Source: Acanthacorydalis orientalis
Taxonomy: Eukaryota; Arthropoda; Insecta; Megaloptera; Corydalidae
NCBI GenBank assembly: GCA_034766995.1
Contig: CM068316.1
Location: 13,740,500-13,804,499 of the forward strand
Direction of reading: 5' to 3'
DNA: 64,000 bases
Every line of letters begins with the position of its first letter. Positions within the stretch are counted from its first letter, which is position 1. Shown piece after piece: positions 26,310-36,516 of this stretch. The notes below the pieces were generated by a model that was given only the letters and a program-made list of their open reading frames with translations, searched no databases and was not told the origin of the DNA. The translations under genes and the position numbers were made by a program.

Positions 26310-26999
26310 TACAACTCAGACAAAAGCGACGCATTATTCACGTTTTATAGATGTTTAAAGCGAGCATTGTAACAGTTGCCGTATAAATGGGAAAAACAAT
26401 CAAGTCTTTTTGCGTCGACTCGTCACCGTGGATGAAGCATAGATCCACTACACACTTGAGTCAAAGCAGTGGACAGCAAGTGGTGAAAGTGCGCTGAAGA
26501 AGGTGAAGACCGTTTTCTCAGCTGGGAACGTGATTTTATTGCTTTTTGGGATTCTTAAGGCATTATCTTGATCGACTATTAAGAGAAAAATGATAACACG
26601 AGCCTATTATACAACACTATTGGACCGTTTAAAAGAAAAGTTGAAACAAAAACAGACAAAATTAGTGCAAAAAAGTGCTGTTTCACCAGGAAAACGCGCT
26701 GTCCTACAAATCTATCGGCGCAATGACAAAATTGCAAAAATAGGGATTCGAATTGATTCCTCATCCACCCTATTCTCCGGACTTGGCCCTATTCGAATTC
26801 TTCCTTTTCACAAACTTGAAAATTTTGCTCGGTAGAAAGAAATTCACAAAGAATTATGTCATTGCAGCGGTCAATAAGTATTTTGCAGACTCGTTGGATC
26901 AAGTGTGTAGCCCTCAATGGAGACTATGTTGAGAAAAAAAATGGATTTTTTTAAAAAAAGTATTTAATTTGCTTTTTTACCATACTTATCAAATCCACG
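26310..26999 (+). mobile_element. Mariner family B relic, catalytic half only (copy 1)
   Basis: This 5'-truncated mariner keeps its 3' inverted repeat (CATACTTATCAAATCCACG ending at 26999, TA at 27000-27001). A 5' UTR-like stretch leads to an ATG at 26387 (GKTIK) and then jumps straight to FLRRLVTVDEA, a block that in complete relatives lies about 140 residues further on. Downstream come IHY, ESALKKVKTV, a TTLLDRLKEKLKQKQ stretch, and IDSSSTLFSGL in another frame. The first aspartate (TVDE) remains, but the tryptophan after it is a stop. The second catalytic D reads E (HQEN) and the third also reads E (ALFEFF). Frameshifts and stops make it a dead pseudogene. The 81-codon frame at 26590-26835 is part of it. 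Confidence 0.85.
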
Positions 27000-27176
27000 T
27001 ATAATTTGCAGCTCAAAATCTAGTGTTTAGTTGATTATTTCGAAAAACAAAATAAACACTTTTAGATATTAATTGTGTTTACTTAACTAAACAAGATTCA
27101 CAATACACCTCACCTTACCATAATTCAAAGGGTTTAGATATAAAAACTTTTCTCAAATTTTTCTATACATTAGCAT

Positions 27177-27340
27177 TCTAAGGTTGATGACATTGTTATC
27201 GAAATGTGCATGAAAAACAATCAAATATGATCAATAATCAGTTATTGAACAATTTTGATCAGAAACAACTTTTACATTTTGAAGTCAGTTAAAAATTCAT
27301 TTGTAAAAATGAATTTATCTACAGTGCCAGAATTATATTC
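27177..27340 (+). repeat. Dispersed copy of the 21-kb tandem-repeat unit
   Basis: Resembles the central part of the 494-bp unit: GATGA...TTATCGAAATGTGC, then ATGATCAATAATCA and a TTCATTTGTAAAAATGAATTTA...ACAGTG.CAGAA stretch. It is diverged and 5'/3' incomplete, and sits less than 200 bp from the end of the mariner relic. The 69-codon frame at 27255-27464 overlaps it and is probably not a gene. Confidence 0.6.
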
Positions 27341-28049
27341 TAAATATTTTGTTGTAACTGAAAGTAAATTTATAAGAATGAAATTCTTTGAGCTAAAGTG
27401 CAACATTAAATCATGTTCTGATCATGATTATAAATTATTTAATGAGATTTTTTTAATTTTCTAATCTATTATTCTTAAAAATAGGATAATTGTAAGTGTA
27501 AGTTATCTTAATTATTTTAAATACATTTATTATTGAATTTCAGTTATAATAAATTTGTTTTTGTAAACACTCATGGTATTATTTTAAAAGTACTAAAATA
27601 TTTGAAAACAAATCTTTATTACAATTGTCCATAAGACAGTATTTCATTATTTTAGAACATAAATTCCAATTAAAGTTTAAATTCAAATAGTTCTACAGTA
27701 ATTAAAAATCTCATTGTCAATTAAAATCAAGCGACACTTCGCAGACATAGTATGGAAAATAAAAGGAGCACCTCATTTTTTCTACATGAAACATCAAAAC
27801 AGACATTTTTTATTCAGTTTATTTTATAGTCGAGCAACACGTAAGCTCGACTGTATATAAAAAAAGTTGAAAAAAACTCATAAAATAACTTGATTAAACT
27901 TCTAAACAATAAAATGAAGTTAGAATGAAATGAATGTAAGAGAAGTTCAGTAGACTTCACTTTTAATTAAACATATAAAATACACAGTTTATATTCATTG
28001 GTTGTAACATGACGATAATTTATATAACTCGTTTTTACTGCACTATATT
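27341..28049. other. AT-rich DNA, nothing recognised
   Basis: No coding frame, microsatellite or known repeat was seen here. Confidence 0.55.
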
Positions 28050-28176
28050 CGTATTGTGGTAAAGATAATAGGCCTCGCATCTTGAACAAACATCAGACCA
28101 GAATACCTTACACCTCTGTCAAGCCATAATTCTTCGTGTTCCGCTTCACGAGATTATTTACAACGACTGGCCGCGG

Positions 28177-28235
28177 TGACGTCACGACAGTGATTCTTGC
28201 ACATCGGACCAATGACACGGCACTAATATAAAAAG
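28177..28235 (+). promoter_or_regulatory. Promoter-like cluster: CRE, CCAAT box, TATA box
   Basis: Three consensus RNA polymerase II elements lie in promoter order and spacing: TGACGTCA (full palindromic CRE) at 28177-28184, CCAAT at 28209-28213, and TATAAAAAG at 28227-28235. Expected initiation would be about 25-30 bases past the TATA box, near 28254-28262. The surrounding island (about 28050-28260) is much richer in G+C than its flanks. What it would transcribe is unclear: the next features are a short ATG frame at 28263, a (TA)n tract and transposon debris. It could be a transposon promoter, an LTR-like relic or the start of a gene whose exons lie elsewhere. Confidence 0.5.
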
Positions 28236-28315
28236 GGAACAGTAGATTAACTCCGTTTATAGATGCTCATCCCTGGTAATAAAGTATATTCGAAGCAGAT
28301 TTTTGAAGTTGATTT

Positions 28316-28317
<2 letters not shown>

Positions 28318-28376
<59 letters not shown>
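28318..28376. repeat. (TA)n microsatellite
   Basis: About 57 bp of TA repeats between the promoter-like cluster and the piggyBac relic. Confidence 0.93.
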
Positions 28377-28380
<4 letters not shown>

Positions 28381-28502
28381 AGCCGTTTGAAAAATAATGG
28401 GCAAATAAAAAAAGTCTTCAAATATAATTTTAAAAATAAAAGAGTTGGAAGTTTCATATAAAGTATAGCAGGATTCAATATGTTTGATATATTGTTATAA
28501 CT

Positions 28503-28905
28503 TTAACGATCGGGTACGCCAATTGGCGTCCTAAATAAAATTAGCATTATCTACCGGGAACACCAATTGGCGTCCTATATGAAATAATCATATTGAGATG
28601 TGTAATCATTAAACATTAATTTACAATATTTATTCAATAATAAAAATTATAACAATTAATTATAATTATACTGTTGGAGATTTTATTGTTTGCTTTATAT
28701 TTTGAATTTAAATACCGATAAAAATGGACAACGAAAACGAAAATATATTTTTAGAAGAAAATTGTGCAGAAAAATATCAACTATATCAAGTAAGCGTATC
28801 AGAAGATGCCGGGTTTGTGCTTCTAATAATATAAGGAAGGATAAAATATATGTGTCACGAGTGCAAAGTAATGCGAGTACATTAATCCGTTTACTATTGA
28901 TGTGA
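28503..28905 (+). mobile_element. Probable piggyBac-like element relic
   Basis: A TTAA (28503-28506), the piggyBac target motif, is followed by two copies of a subterminal repeat about 53 bp apart: GGGTACGCCAATTGGCGTCCTA and GGGAACACCAATTGGCGTCCTA. The first contains the perfect palindrome ACGCCAATTGGCGT. At 28723 an ATG opens MDNENENIFLEEN, an acidic start. About 60 bases later, in another frame, comes RIRRCRVCASNNIRKD and then CHECKVMRVH, which matches the C-terminal cysteine-rich zinc domain of piggyBac transposases (RRC.VC...G.RK...C..C...LC). Almost the whole DDE domain is missing, so N- and C-terminal ends appear fused. The right end is cut off where a mariner begins. The terminal CCC expected next to TTAA is not seen, so the left limit is tentative. 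Confidence 0.5.
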
Positions 28906-29775
28906 ATTTGGAGACTTCGGAACAGATGATAATCCGATAGTGTTAGGTCAGAGAAATATGGTGGATGAGTGATATTTTCCCATTCAAATTGCCTCGGTTT
29001 TTTTGGAGTTTCGGGAGCTGTGTGAAATCCGGCGTTATCATGGTGAAAAAATAACCCTTTACTATTTGTTAATTCTGGCCGTTTTCCATTAATAAATTAT
29101 TTTAGTTGCACCAATTGTTCACAATACAACTCCTTTGTAATTGTTTGATACTCTAGTAATAGCTCGTAATGACAAATTACTTCCATATCTCATCAAACTG
29201 AGAACATAACTTATTTTGGATAAAAGCCTTCTGTTGCAGTTAAATATGGTGTTTCGTTTTCAGTAAACCCATTATTTTTGACGTTTAATATTGTTATAAA
29301 CAATACATTTTTCATCACCAGTAACAACTATATCAGAAACGGATCAATTTGCAATTGGAATAGATAAGAAGTGTAAATGTCCACACATTGTTTTAAATTA
29401 ACGTCCGATAACTCGTGTGAAAACCATTGATCCTGCTTAGAAACTTTACCAATAATATTTAAGTACCGATGCATAATTAAAACAGTTAAATGCGTTGATT
29501 TGAGCTTCTTAACTAATTTTTCTACCGTTGAACTAGGATTTTGTTCCACTAGTGTACGCAGGATCTCATCATCAAACTCTTGAGTACGTTCGGACTTTTC
29601 CTCATCTTCAAGGCTGTAGTTTCTGGACCGAAATCGTTGAAAATATCTTTGTATTTGGCTCAGACTAATAACATCTGAATTATAAATTTTTCACAATTTT
29701 TTCAGTTGTAGCATTATTTCTCTGACGAAACTCCCAAATCAAAATATCTCTAATATGCTCTTTTGACATTTTCAT
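28906..29775 (-). pseudogene. Mariner D,D34D transposase pseudogene
   Basis: Conceptual order from 29775 downward: MSKEHIRDILIWEFRQRN (first helix), QRYFQRFRSRNYSLEDEEKS, then an intact 73-codon frame at 29328-29549 (MEQNPSSTVEKLVKKLK ... KQDQWFSHEL ... DPFL). Next, after a one-base shift, comes VTGDEK with the first catalytic aspartate, and later LFFHHDNAGFHT with the second. THPPYFSDLTLSDYHLFRSL has the third aspartate 35 residues after the second, as expected for D,D34D. The WVPHEL motif reads WFSHEL. Several stops and frameshifts interrupt it, and the C-terminal end is absent. It belongs to the mariner lineage with SDYHLFRSL, common in insects. Confidence 0.85.
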
Positions 29776-29959
29776 GATAATTAAAATTTTTCTTATAAAT
29801 TTGCGTCATCTCTCTTAATCATCCACGATGAGACCAAGAAAACATTAACATACAATTGAGCAGAATATGCAACTGGTATGTTATTACAATAATTACAAAG
29901 TATTGCTTCATCTCCTTTCACCTATATGAAAATATCACATTACTTATGGGATGGTCCAA
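28906..29959 (-). mobile_element. Mariner family C, nearly complete but 3'-truncated
   Basis: Minus orientation. The 5' inverted repeat is seen on the minus strand as TTGGACCATCCCATAAGTAA from 29959 inward, with TA at 29960-29961. A TCCCATAAGT-type end is familiar from insect mariners (family knowledge). The transposase frame starts at 29775 and covers the HTH, linker and catalytic regions to the third catalytic aspartate. It stops at about 28906, so the last part of the transposase and the 3' inverted repeat are missing. The piggyBac cysteine-rich relic lies immediately beyond. Its termini and protein differ from families A and B. Confidence 0.85.
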
Positions 29960-30530
29960 TAATAATAGAAAAATTATGAATAAGTAAAATTTGCAAACAA
30001 ATATTAAAATTATAATTCAATAAAACAATTAGATTAATAATTAACATACAGTTATTTCTAGAATTTCCACAAGAATTATATTTTCTGAGATTTTATTTTT
30101 CTTAAAAGATAATATTTTTAATGAAAAATAATACTCGACACATCAAGAAATGAATTGAATATTTTGAGATTTACTCGAAGATTAAACATATAAAAAATAC
30201 ATTTTTAAATTATAATATTATTTTAGAAAGGTAATTATAAAATGATGAAGTAAATTCCATCAGAGATGTTAGTATAGATAGTTAACAAACATTTTTTTAA
30301 ATTTATATTTACACAAACAATGTGTAAAATATTAACGAAAGATAATCTAAACTATTACATTTCATTCAATATGAAATAAATTATTAAAAATTACATGTTC
30401 TTCACAAAGATATGTATTTAAAAAAGAACGATAATAAAACTGCAGCTTTTATCGTTTTAAAAATAGATTACGGCTCTGCTATTCAGTTTCAATAAAAACA
30501 TCGCTTATTAGAATTTGTAAAGAACATTTT
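29960..30530. other. AT-rich DNA, nothing recognised
   Basis: No repeat, RNA gene or coding frame was recognised. Confidence 0.55.
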
Positions 30531-30780
30531 TTCTCTCTTCAACTTAAGTCTTTAAGTCCATTGAGATATTTAGGAAGAGTTTTTCTCTTTACGAGCAAAG
30601 AGTCAGTCGGTCGCTGTACTTCTCATCTCGAGCACTACTTGACCGCTTTCTTAATGAAAAGTGATATAATTCTTATCATTTTTTGTTCTCGCCGTGTTCT
30701 GTCTGTTCATAACATGTCATTTCTTTCATCCACTTGTAATCTTTCACCCGAATAAATCAAGTATTATAGTCGAGTAAATA
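30531..30780 (+). other. LTR-like or exon-like island
   Basis: A G+C-richer patch with AGAGTCAGTCGGTCGC near 30599 and a polyadenylation signal AATAAA at 30751-30756 in the context ACCCGAATAAATCAAG. This resembles the R/U5 part of insect Ty3/Gypsy LTRs, but neither TG...CA ends nor a partner LTR could be identified. The 64-codon frame at 30561-30755 shows no domain. Confidence 0.3.
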
Positions 30781-30889
30781 AAAAGGACACAATTAAATAA
30801 CTATAAATTTTGTTTGATGTTATTTAACAACAATAATTATTAAGAAATTTAAATTATTAAGTAGTATATTATTAATAATTATTATGTTG

Positions 30890-30927
<38 letters not shown>

Positions 30928-31041
30928 CTTTACATTTAATTTTTATGTGTAATTTAACATTCTAGTACAGTCATGTAGGCAAATTTCATCCAACAGGTCT
31001 ATTAATATTAATAGTGACTAAATTGAAATTAAAAATTTTCA

Positions 31042-31078
<37 letters not shown>

Positions 31079-31654
31079 TTAAGATATATTTAAGTGAATA
31101 TAGACATACTGGAAAGATAGAGTTTTTAATTAAAATTAAGTGTACAATCAAGATTTTTTACATAGATCATTTAAATAATTTTTAAAAGTTGATATGAGAT
31201 TTATAATTCATTAATTTAACCAATAATCAGATAGGCTAATTTCCAAACACTGTCAGATGTCTTATTGTATATTCGAAGTTTTGTTCCTATATTTAAATAT
31301 TATTCATTGATCAATATTGTGTAAAAACGGTTAAGGAACACCAAACAAATTCAATTGGTTATTTGAGCGTTATCATCGGATATAATAATCTTCAGGTTTA
31401 ATTTAATAGTACACTGGATTGATAAAATTTTATAGTGTCAAAAATAAAGGGTCTTGAGAGGAGTTATCTAAAACTTTATAACTCCTGAAGTTTTGACTGT
31501 TAATAATATCAAAATTCGCATACTTCACAAGATTTTTAAGATCATTATTGAAAAATAATGCAAATATTTCTCAATGAGAAACGATATATTTTCTAGGATA
31601 TAAATACTATTTTGTTTATATAAAATAAAATAATTATTGTAAGAAAATAATAAA
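30781..31654. other. AT-rich DNA, no gene seen
   Basis: Only two short (TA)n tracts (30890-30926 and 31045-31076) were recognised. Confidence 0.55.
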
Positions 31655-31724
31655 CATATATATATATAATATAAATATATATATATATATATATAATATA
31701 AATATATATATATATATATATACA

Positions 31725-31785
<61 letters not shown>

Positions 31786-31797
31786 TACATATACGTA

Positions 31798-31828
<31 letters not shown>

Positions 31829-31829
31829 T
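31655..31829. repeat. Large compound (TA)n microsatellite
   Basis: About 170 bp of TA repeats with AATATA, ATGT and ACGT interruptions. It runs directly into the LINE fragment, so it replaces whatever coding sequence preceded it. Confidence 0.94.
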
Positions 31830-32061
31830 GAAATGGAAGTGGGCGGGACATATCGCAAGAAGGGAAGACAACCGATGGACAAGAGAAATTATTGACTGGG
31901 AACCAAGGAATATGAAAAGACCCAGAAAGAGACCAATGAACAGATGGGATAAGGATATTAAAAACTTTCTTGGAAAAGTGTGGAAGAGAGAAGCACTGAA
32001 TCGAACAAAATGGAAAATCATGGAAGAGGCCTTTATCCAGCAGTGGATTAACAGGGGCTGA
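31828..32061 (+). pseudogene. LINE ORF2 C-terminal fragment (copy 1)
   Basis: An open stretch reads [17 protein letters not shown], then [31 protein letters not shown], and a final WKIMEEAFIQQWINRG before TGA at 32059-32061. This is the characteristic C-terminal tail of arthropod endonuclease-reverse-transcriptase non-LTR elements (the KWRWAGHVARR...RWT...RRSVGRP..RW tail). The stop is followed at once by about 25 bp of TGA trinucleotides and then (TA)n. A trinucleotide 3' tail is typical of several such LINE clades. The fragment is a 5'-truncated insertion, open over 78 codons, with a (TA)n where the rest of the ORF would lie. Confidence 0.85.
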
Positions 32062-32082
32062 TGATGATGATGATGATGGTGA

Positions 32083-32132
<50 letters not shown>
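32059..32132. repeat. (TGA)n LINE tail followed by (TA)n
   Basis: TGATGATGA units at 32059-32085 begin with the LINE stop codon. The following (AT)n reaches 32132 and abuts the MITE. Confidence 0.9.
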
Positions 32133-32134
<2 letters not shown>

Positions 32135-32332
32135 TTCAATTTAGGCTTCTATATGGAAGTATTAAAAGGAAGCGTAGGGGCTAAAAAGTCACGTTATTCT
32201 TTATTTAGTATTTTAGTTTAATTTAATACTAAAATATAATTGAATTAAAATACGGAATGGGAGATAACATGTTTTTTTTTAATTTTTGTGTTTTTTTAAA
32301 TATTTTCGTATGGAAGCTTATGTTTAATCAGT
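32133..32332. mobile_element. MITE with long terminal inverted repeats (copy 1)
   Basis: About 200 bp. The left end carries ATTCAATTTAGGCTTCTATA then TGGAAGTATTAAAA. The right end, in reverse complement, reads TGATTAAACATAAGCTTCCA and continues similarly, giving inverted repeats of about 35 bp. The interior holds TAGTATTTTAGT facing ATACTAAAATA. A second copy is at 53718-53906. Both sit next to (TA)n, consistent with TA-targeted insertion, although the duplication itself is masked by the tract. There is no coding capacity, and the parent transposon is not in the window. Confidence 0.75.
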
Positions 32333-32343
32333 CTATATATATA

Positions 32344-33153
32344 CGAAGGTCGTTTGATAAGTATGGAAGGTAAACACCTTTTTTTGAAAAAATAAATTTC
32401 ATTTTTCAACATAGTCTTCATTGAGGATTATATACATCGTCTAGCAAGTATGTAAAATACGCATTGATAGCGGCGATGACATCCTCATTTTATGAGAATT
32501 TGTTCACATCAAGCCAAATTTTAAAGTTTGGGAAAAAGAAGTAGCACGTGTCCAAGTCTGGAGAATAGAGTGGATGATAAATCAATTCGAAGCCTAATTC
32601 GTGCAATTTTCCCATTCTGACGGTCGATTTGTAGAACGGTACCTTGTCCTGGTAAAAGAACACTTTTTTATGTCCCAAAATTGACTGTTTTTGTTTCAGA
32701 TCTTCATTCAAATGGTCCAATAATCATGCACAATATACTCCTGTTATCATTTTTCCCTTCGTTACTTATTTGATCAGGATAATTCATTACGAATCCCAAA
32801 AAACAGTGCCATCATCTTCGAAGCCGACAAAACGGTCTCACCTTCTTCGGGACATTTTCATCACTTGCTGTCCACTACTTTGGCTGCTGCTTCGAGTCAG
32901 GTGTGTAGTATTGGATCCATGTTTTATCCAGGATGACTAATCGACGCAAGAAATCCTGCTCGTTTTTTTCTATTTTGGCGACAACTGCTACAATGCTCGT
33001 TTGAAACACCTGTAGAACGTGAACAAAGTGTCGCTTCTGGTTGAAATTTCTTATATGCTAGTTTAAAATGTAACAGTTGTGATATCCCTGTTGTTACAAA
33101 ATGAATGATGGCGCTATATTATAGAAATTTACTAAACTTATCAAATACCCACG
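32344..33153 (-). mobile_element. Internally deleted mariner, family B (copy 2)
   Basis: An 810-bp element with both ends. CGAAGGTCGTTTGATAAGTA starts at 32344, the opposite terminus is the complement of CGTGGGTATTTGATAAGTTT ending at 33153, and TA flanks both sides. Read on the minus strand, a 5' UTR with a GCGCCAT motif leads to ATAGAAAAAAACGAGCAG (start codon ATG now ATA) and then directly into FLRRLVILDKTWIQYYTP. The normal N-terminal HTH of about 140 residues is missing. Counting from the former ATG, the junction is in frame (21 bases to the first F codon). Later come DQISN-type decay, then an open 76-codon frame at 32490-32720 with HLNEDLKQKQ, FFYQDKVPFYKSTV (second D kept) and SPDLDTCYFF (third D is now Y). 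Confidence 0.9.

Positions 33154-33155
<2 letters not shown>

Positions 33156-33205
<50 letters not shown>
33156..33205. repeat. (TA)n microsatellite
   Basis: About 48 bp of TA repeats directly adjoining the mariner terminus. The element inserted at its edge or the tract grew from the TA duplication. Confidence 0.93.
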
Positions 33206-33207
<2 letters not shown>

Positions 33208-33554
33208 GAATAATGATAAATAATACTGTTTTTACAAAATAAATGTTTTTGTCAGTTTTGCAACATTTAAAAATAGAAATATAATTCAAAGACACAAATT
33301 AGTATGATTAGGGTTAAAAATCCCTTCATATAAATAGCACAAGGAATTATAATTACATTTATAACCATGATTATATTATAATATTATAAAAATATATTTT
33401 TTATTATTGTGAAAGCTATGGACAATTACGAAAGTGTTTGTCACAATAGAAAAGCTAGTACCTCATTTAATCCTCCTTAACTATACATAAAAGATGCATA
33501 TTTATTTGTTGGTTTCCTCTACAAGTATCTTATACGTACAAATCAATATTATTT

Positions 33555-33665
33555 ATATATGTACATATATATATATATATTTATTATATATATATATATT
33601 ATATATAGAGCGAGAGAGAGACAGACAAAAAGAGAGAGAGGAGAGAGAGAAGAGCGAGAGAGAAA
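33555..33665. repeat. Compound (TA)n-(GA)n microsatellite
   Basis: TA repeats switch at about 33606 to some 60 bp of GA-rich repeats with AGACAGAC interruptions. Confidence 0.93.
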
Positions 33666-35195
33666 TAAAAGTGACATCTTTTTGAGCATAAAATTATTTT
33701 TAATAAATACACACACTTATGGTTTGAATATGGATACATTCACATTTCTAATAATTAATATTTTAATGTCGTTGTTATAAAACACAGTCATTAATCTTAT
33801 TACTCAATATATTAAAAGTGTTGTAATGTAAGGCATTTACGTTCTACAAGACAATTTTTATTTGACTAAAACTATAACGAGAACTATTCATATATTTATA
33901 TGTACTCTTGTTAAAAATTAAAACCATTCAAACTTATATAATAAAATCTAGTATTAACGTGTGTCACGTAAAATCGGTTGACATAATGTGTCAAACATTG
34001 TAGACATTCTCGAACATTGTACAAGATAAAGAGTATGAATACGTATTACGAAGTTTGTAGTAATGATTCCAACCATGAATTTATCGTTCAAGATCTGTTG
34101 AGTTACGTGAAATAGTTGTAAACTTTGATTCGAGTAATAGAGAAAATATCTGTATGAACTTTTAACAAACATACACATATTCAGTTCATGCAAAAAAATA
34201 AATAATATTAAGATGGAGAAATAATTTTTAGATGGTTGAATAATTTTCATAAGCTTACTTTAAAGTTTTATCAAAATCATTATGAAATCATTAATATTAT
34301 ACATTAAATACCTATAAAATAATTATGTGACAGAAATTTTGTCAAAGATAAACTTAAATTTTTTTTAAGAAACTTGTATTCTGTTTATTATTTTTCATTA
34401 GGTTATTAAGAAAGCAAAGTTTTTTTTATGATAAATGTTTAATAAATAATAATTGAACTTAATATTACTTTTGATTAAATTATAGAAAATATCAACTTTT
34501 CTTACTACTAATGTTTTTCCTGTTAAGAGATTTTTCAATGAATATTTTAATTCTAATAAATATAAAAATAAGAAACTTGCTAATTATGATCATATATATG
34601 AAGCGTTTGAAACTCATTATGTATTTTTATAATACAAACTATTCAAATACTAAATTAAATACCGTTCAAAGAGACTAAAATCTGATTAAAAACAAGATAA
34701 ATTTTATAAGAAATTGCAGAAATATTTATTTGTTTAAGTTATGAATGCAGCATGAAATTAAACTCTAGTGTTTATTCTTGCATTTAATTTATCTCTATGT
34801 ATTTGTATTCCATATTAAAATTACCTTACGTTTCATTCTCAGCCTGATTATTTTCTTTACATAAATTCTGCATGAAATATATTATTTGTTTGTTTTTTTT
34901 TTATGGTTATAGTTCACGATATTTGTATAAACAATACGTTTCAAAAAGAACATTCGGAGAGTAAGACAGCAATGATTGGAAGGTAAATTACATGTGATCA
35001 ATAAATATCTCCAGGCAAAAGAATATTTTGCAGAACGTTCAAAAGGAAAAAGTTTTTGAATATAGGAAAAAATATGAATGTACGAGAAACTCGTGAAATG
35101 AATTTTGTACTAAACTATGAGAATTGTTTGAAAATTCATGTTGTGCAGACAATTATAAAGTAATATTAAAATAGTTTGTACAATATTCAAACCTA

Positions 35196-35229
35196 CCTAC
35201 CTACAAACATATATAAATATATTTATATA

Positions 35230-35261
<32 letters not shown>

Positions 35262-35336
35262 CACACATATATATATATACACACATATATACACATATAT
35301 ATTATATACACATATATATTATATACACATATATAC

Positions 35337-35394
<58 letters not shown>

Positions 35395-35399
35395 TACAG

Positions 35400-35432
<33 letters not shown>

Positions 35433-35510
35433 GACACATACAGACACACACATATATATATACATATATATACACATATTTATATACATGTATATACATA
35501 CATATCTATA
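35196..35510. repeat. Very large compound TA/CA microsatellite
   Basis: About 300 bp of (TA)n with regularly placed ACACAT units and two copies of a TAGACACATACAGACACACA block near 35388 and 35432. It translates as Tyr-Ile-His repeats and is not a gene. Confidence 0.94.
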
Positions 35511-36516
35511 GTAAATTTGAAATTTTAAATTAAAACTTTAGGAATGTTTGACATAATATAAAGGATTAATATAAAGGATATAACGTGTAATTTACTTTCA
35601 TAATCGAATTTTCACTTTTCATAAATCACACAAAAGTGTTTCAGATTAAATATTTAGTAATTAATTTATGTTAATTTAATTCACAAATTCTTTTAAGTAT
35701 TTTTAGGGTGATTCTGTTGTTATTTTTGTTTAGAAAAAATAGGCAGTTAAAAGGGAATAACAGTTTATTTGTGATAGATAACATATAGTTAATATAAAGT
35801 TATTAAAGTTGTTATACAGGTATTTACTTACTGATAAATAAATTGTTAAAAAGTAAATAAACCTTATGGATTGAAAAAAATGTTACAAAATATATTTTAT
35901 ATTTCCATTGATTTCTAATCCATGACAAGCACTAATAATCTTAGATGTCGATGCTCCCCAGCCCCCAAATAATCAAACCAAACGTAATCTGCAATTAATA
36001 TGATAATAACTTTGAAAATGAAACTATAATAGAAAAATAGTTTTAATAAGTTGCCTGTTACATTAGAATTCTCAATTTTAAAAAAAAGGAATATTTTCTA
36101 AAAGTATCTTAAATTGAGATTTGACAAAAATTAACAATTTTTGTTTATTTTTACCTTAACAATTTATTTAAAACCTTTTTGAAATGAATGCCATATATGA
36201 CGTATGTAATGATATAAATTGAAAAAAAAATTATTGTGTTTGGAACCATACCACTATTAGTAAGCTCTGTTACTTATTGTTACATCTAGAATTTATTTTC
36301 ATTTCTTTATGTAGTTTAGTTTAGAATTCCATAGAAAAAAAATGCAAATGAATGTATTATGAAAAAGATACATTTTTGGTCAGAGCTGCTATTTGACTTT
36401 TTTGTATAAAATTAACTAACATTACCTGTAAGTTTGAATAATGTGTACTGTGATACTATGTACGTTCATATTATGTGATCATTGTATATTTCATTATTGC
36501 ATATGTGCTCATTGTA

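Larger units (their letters stand above)
33206..36514. other. AT-rich DNA with two large microsatellites, no gene seen
   Basis: Besides the tracts at 33555-33665 and 35196-35510, nothing was recognised. A 98-codon minus-strand frame at 33954-34250 lies in slightly less AT-rich sequence but has no recognisable domain. Confidence 0.55.

Noticed and set aside
26579..26764. 61-codon minus-strand frame.
   Set aside because: Antisense shadow of the family-B transposase relic on the plus strand.
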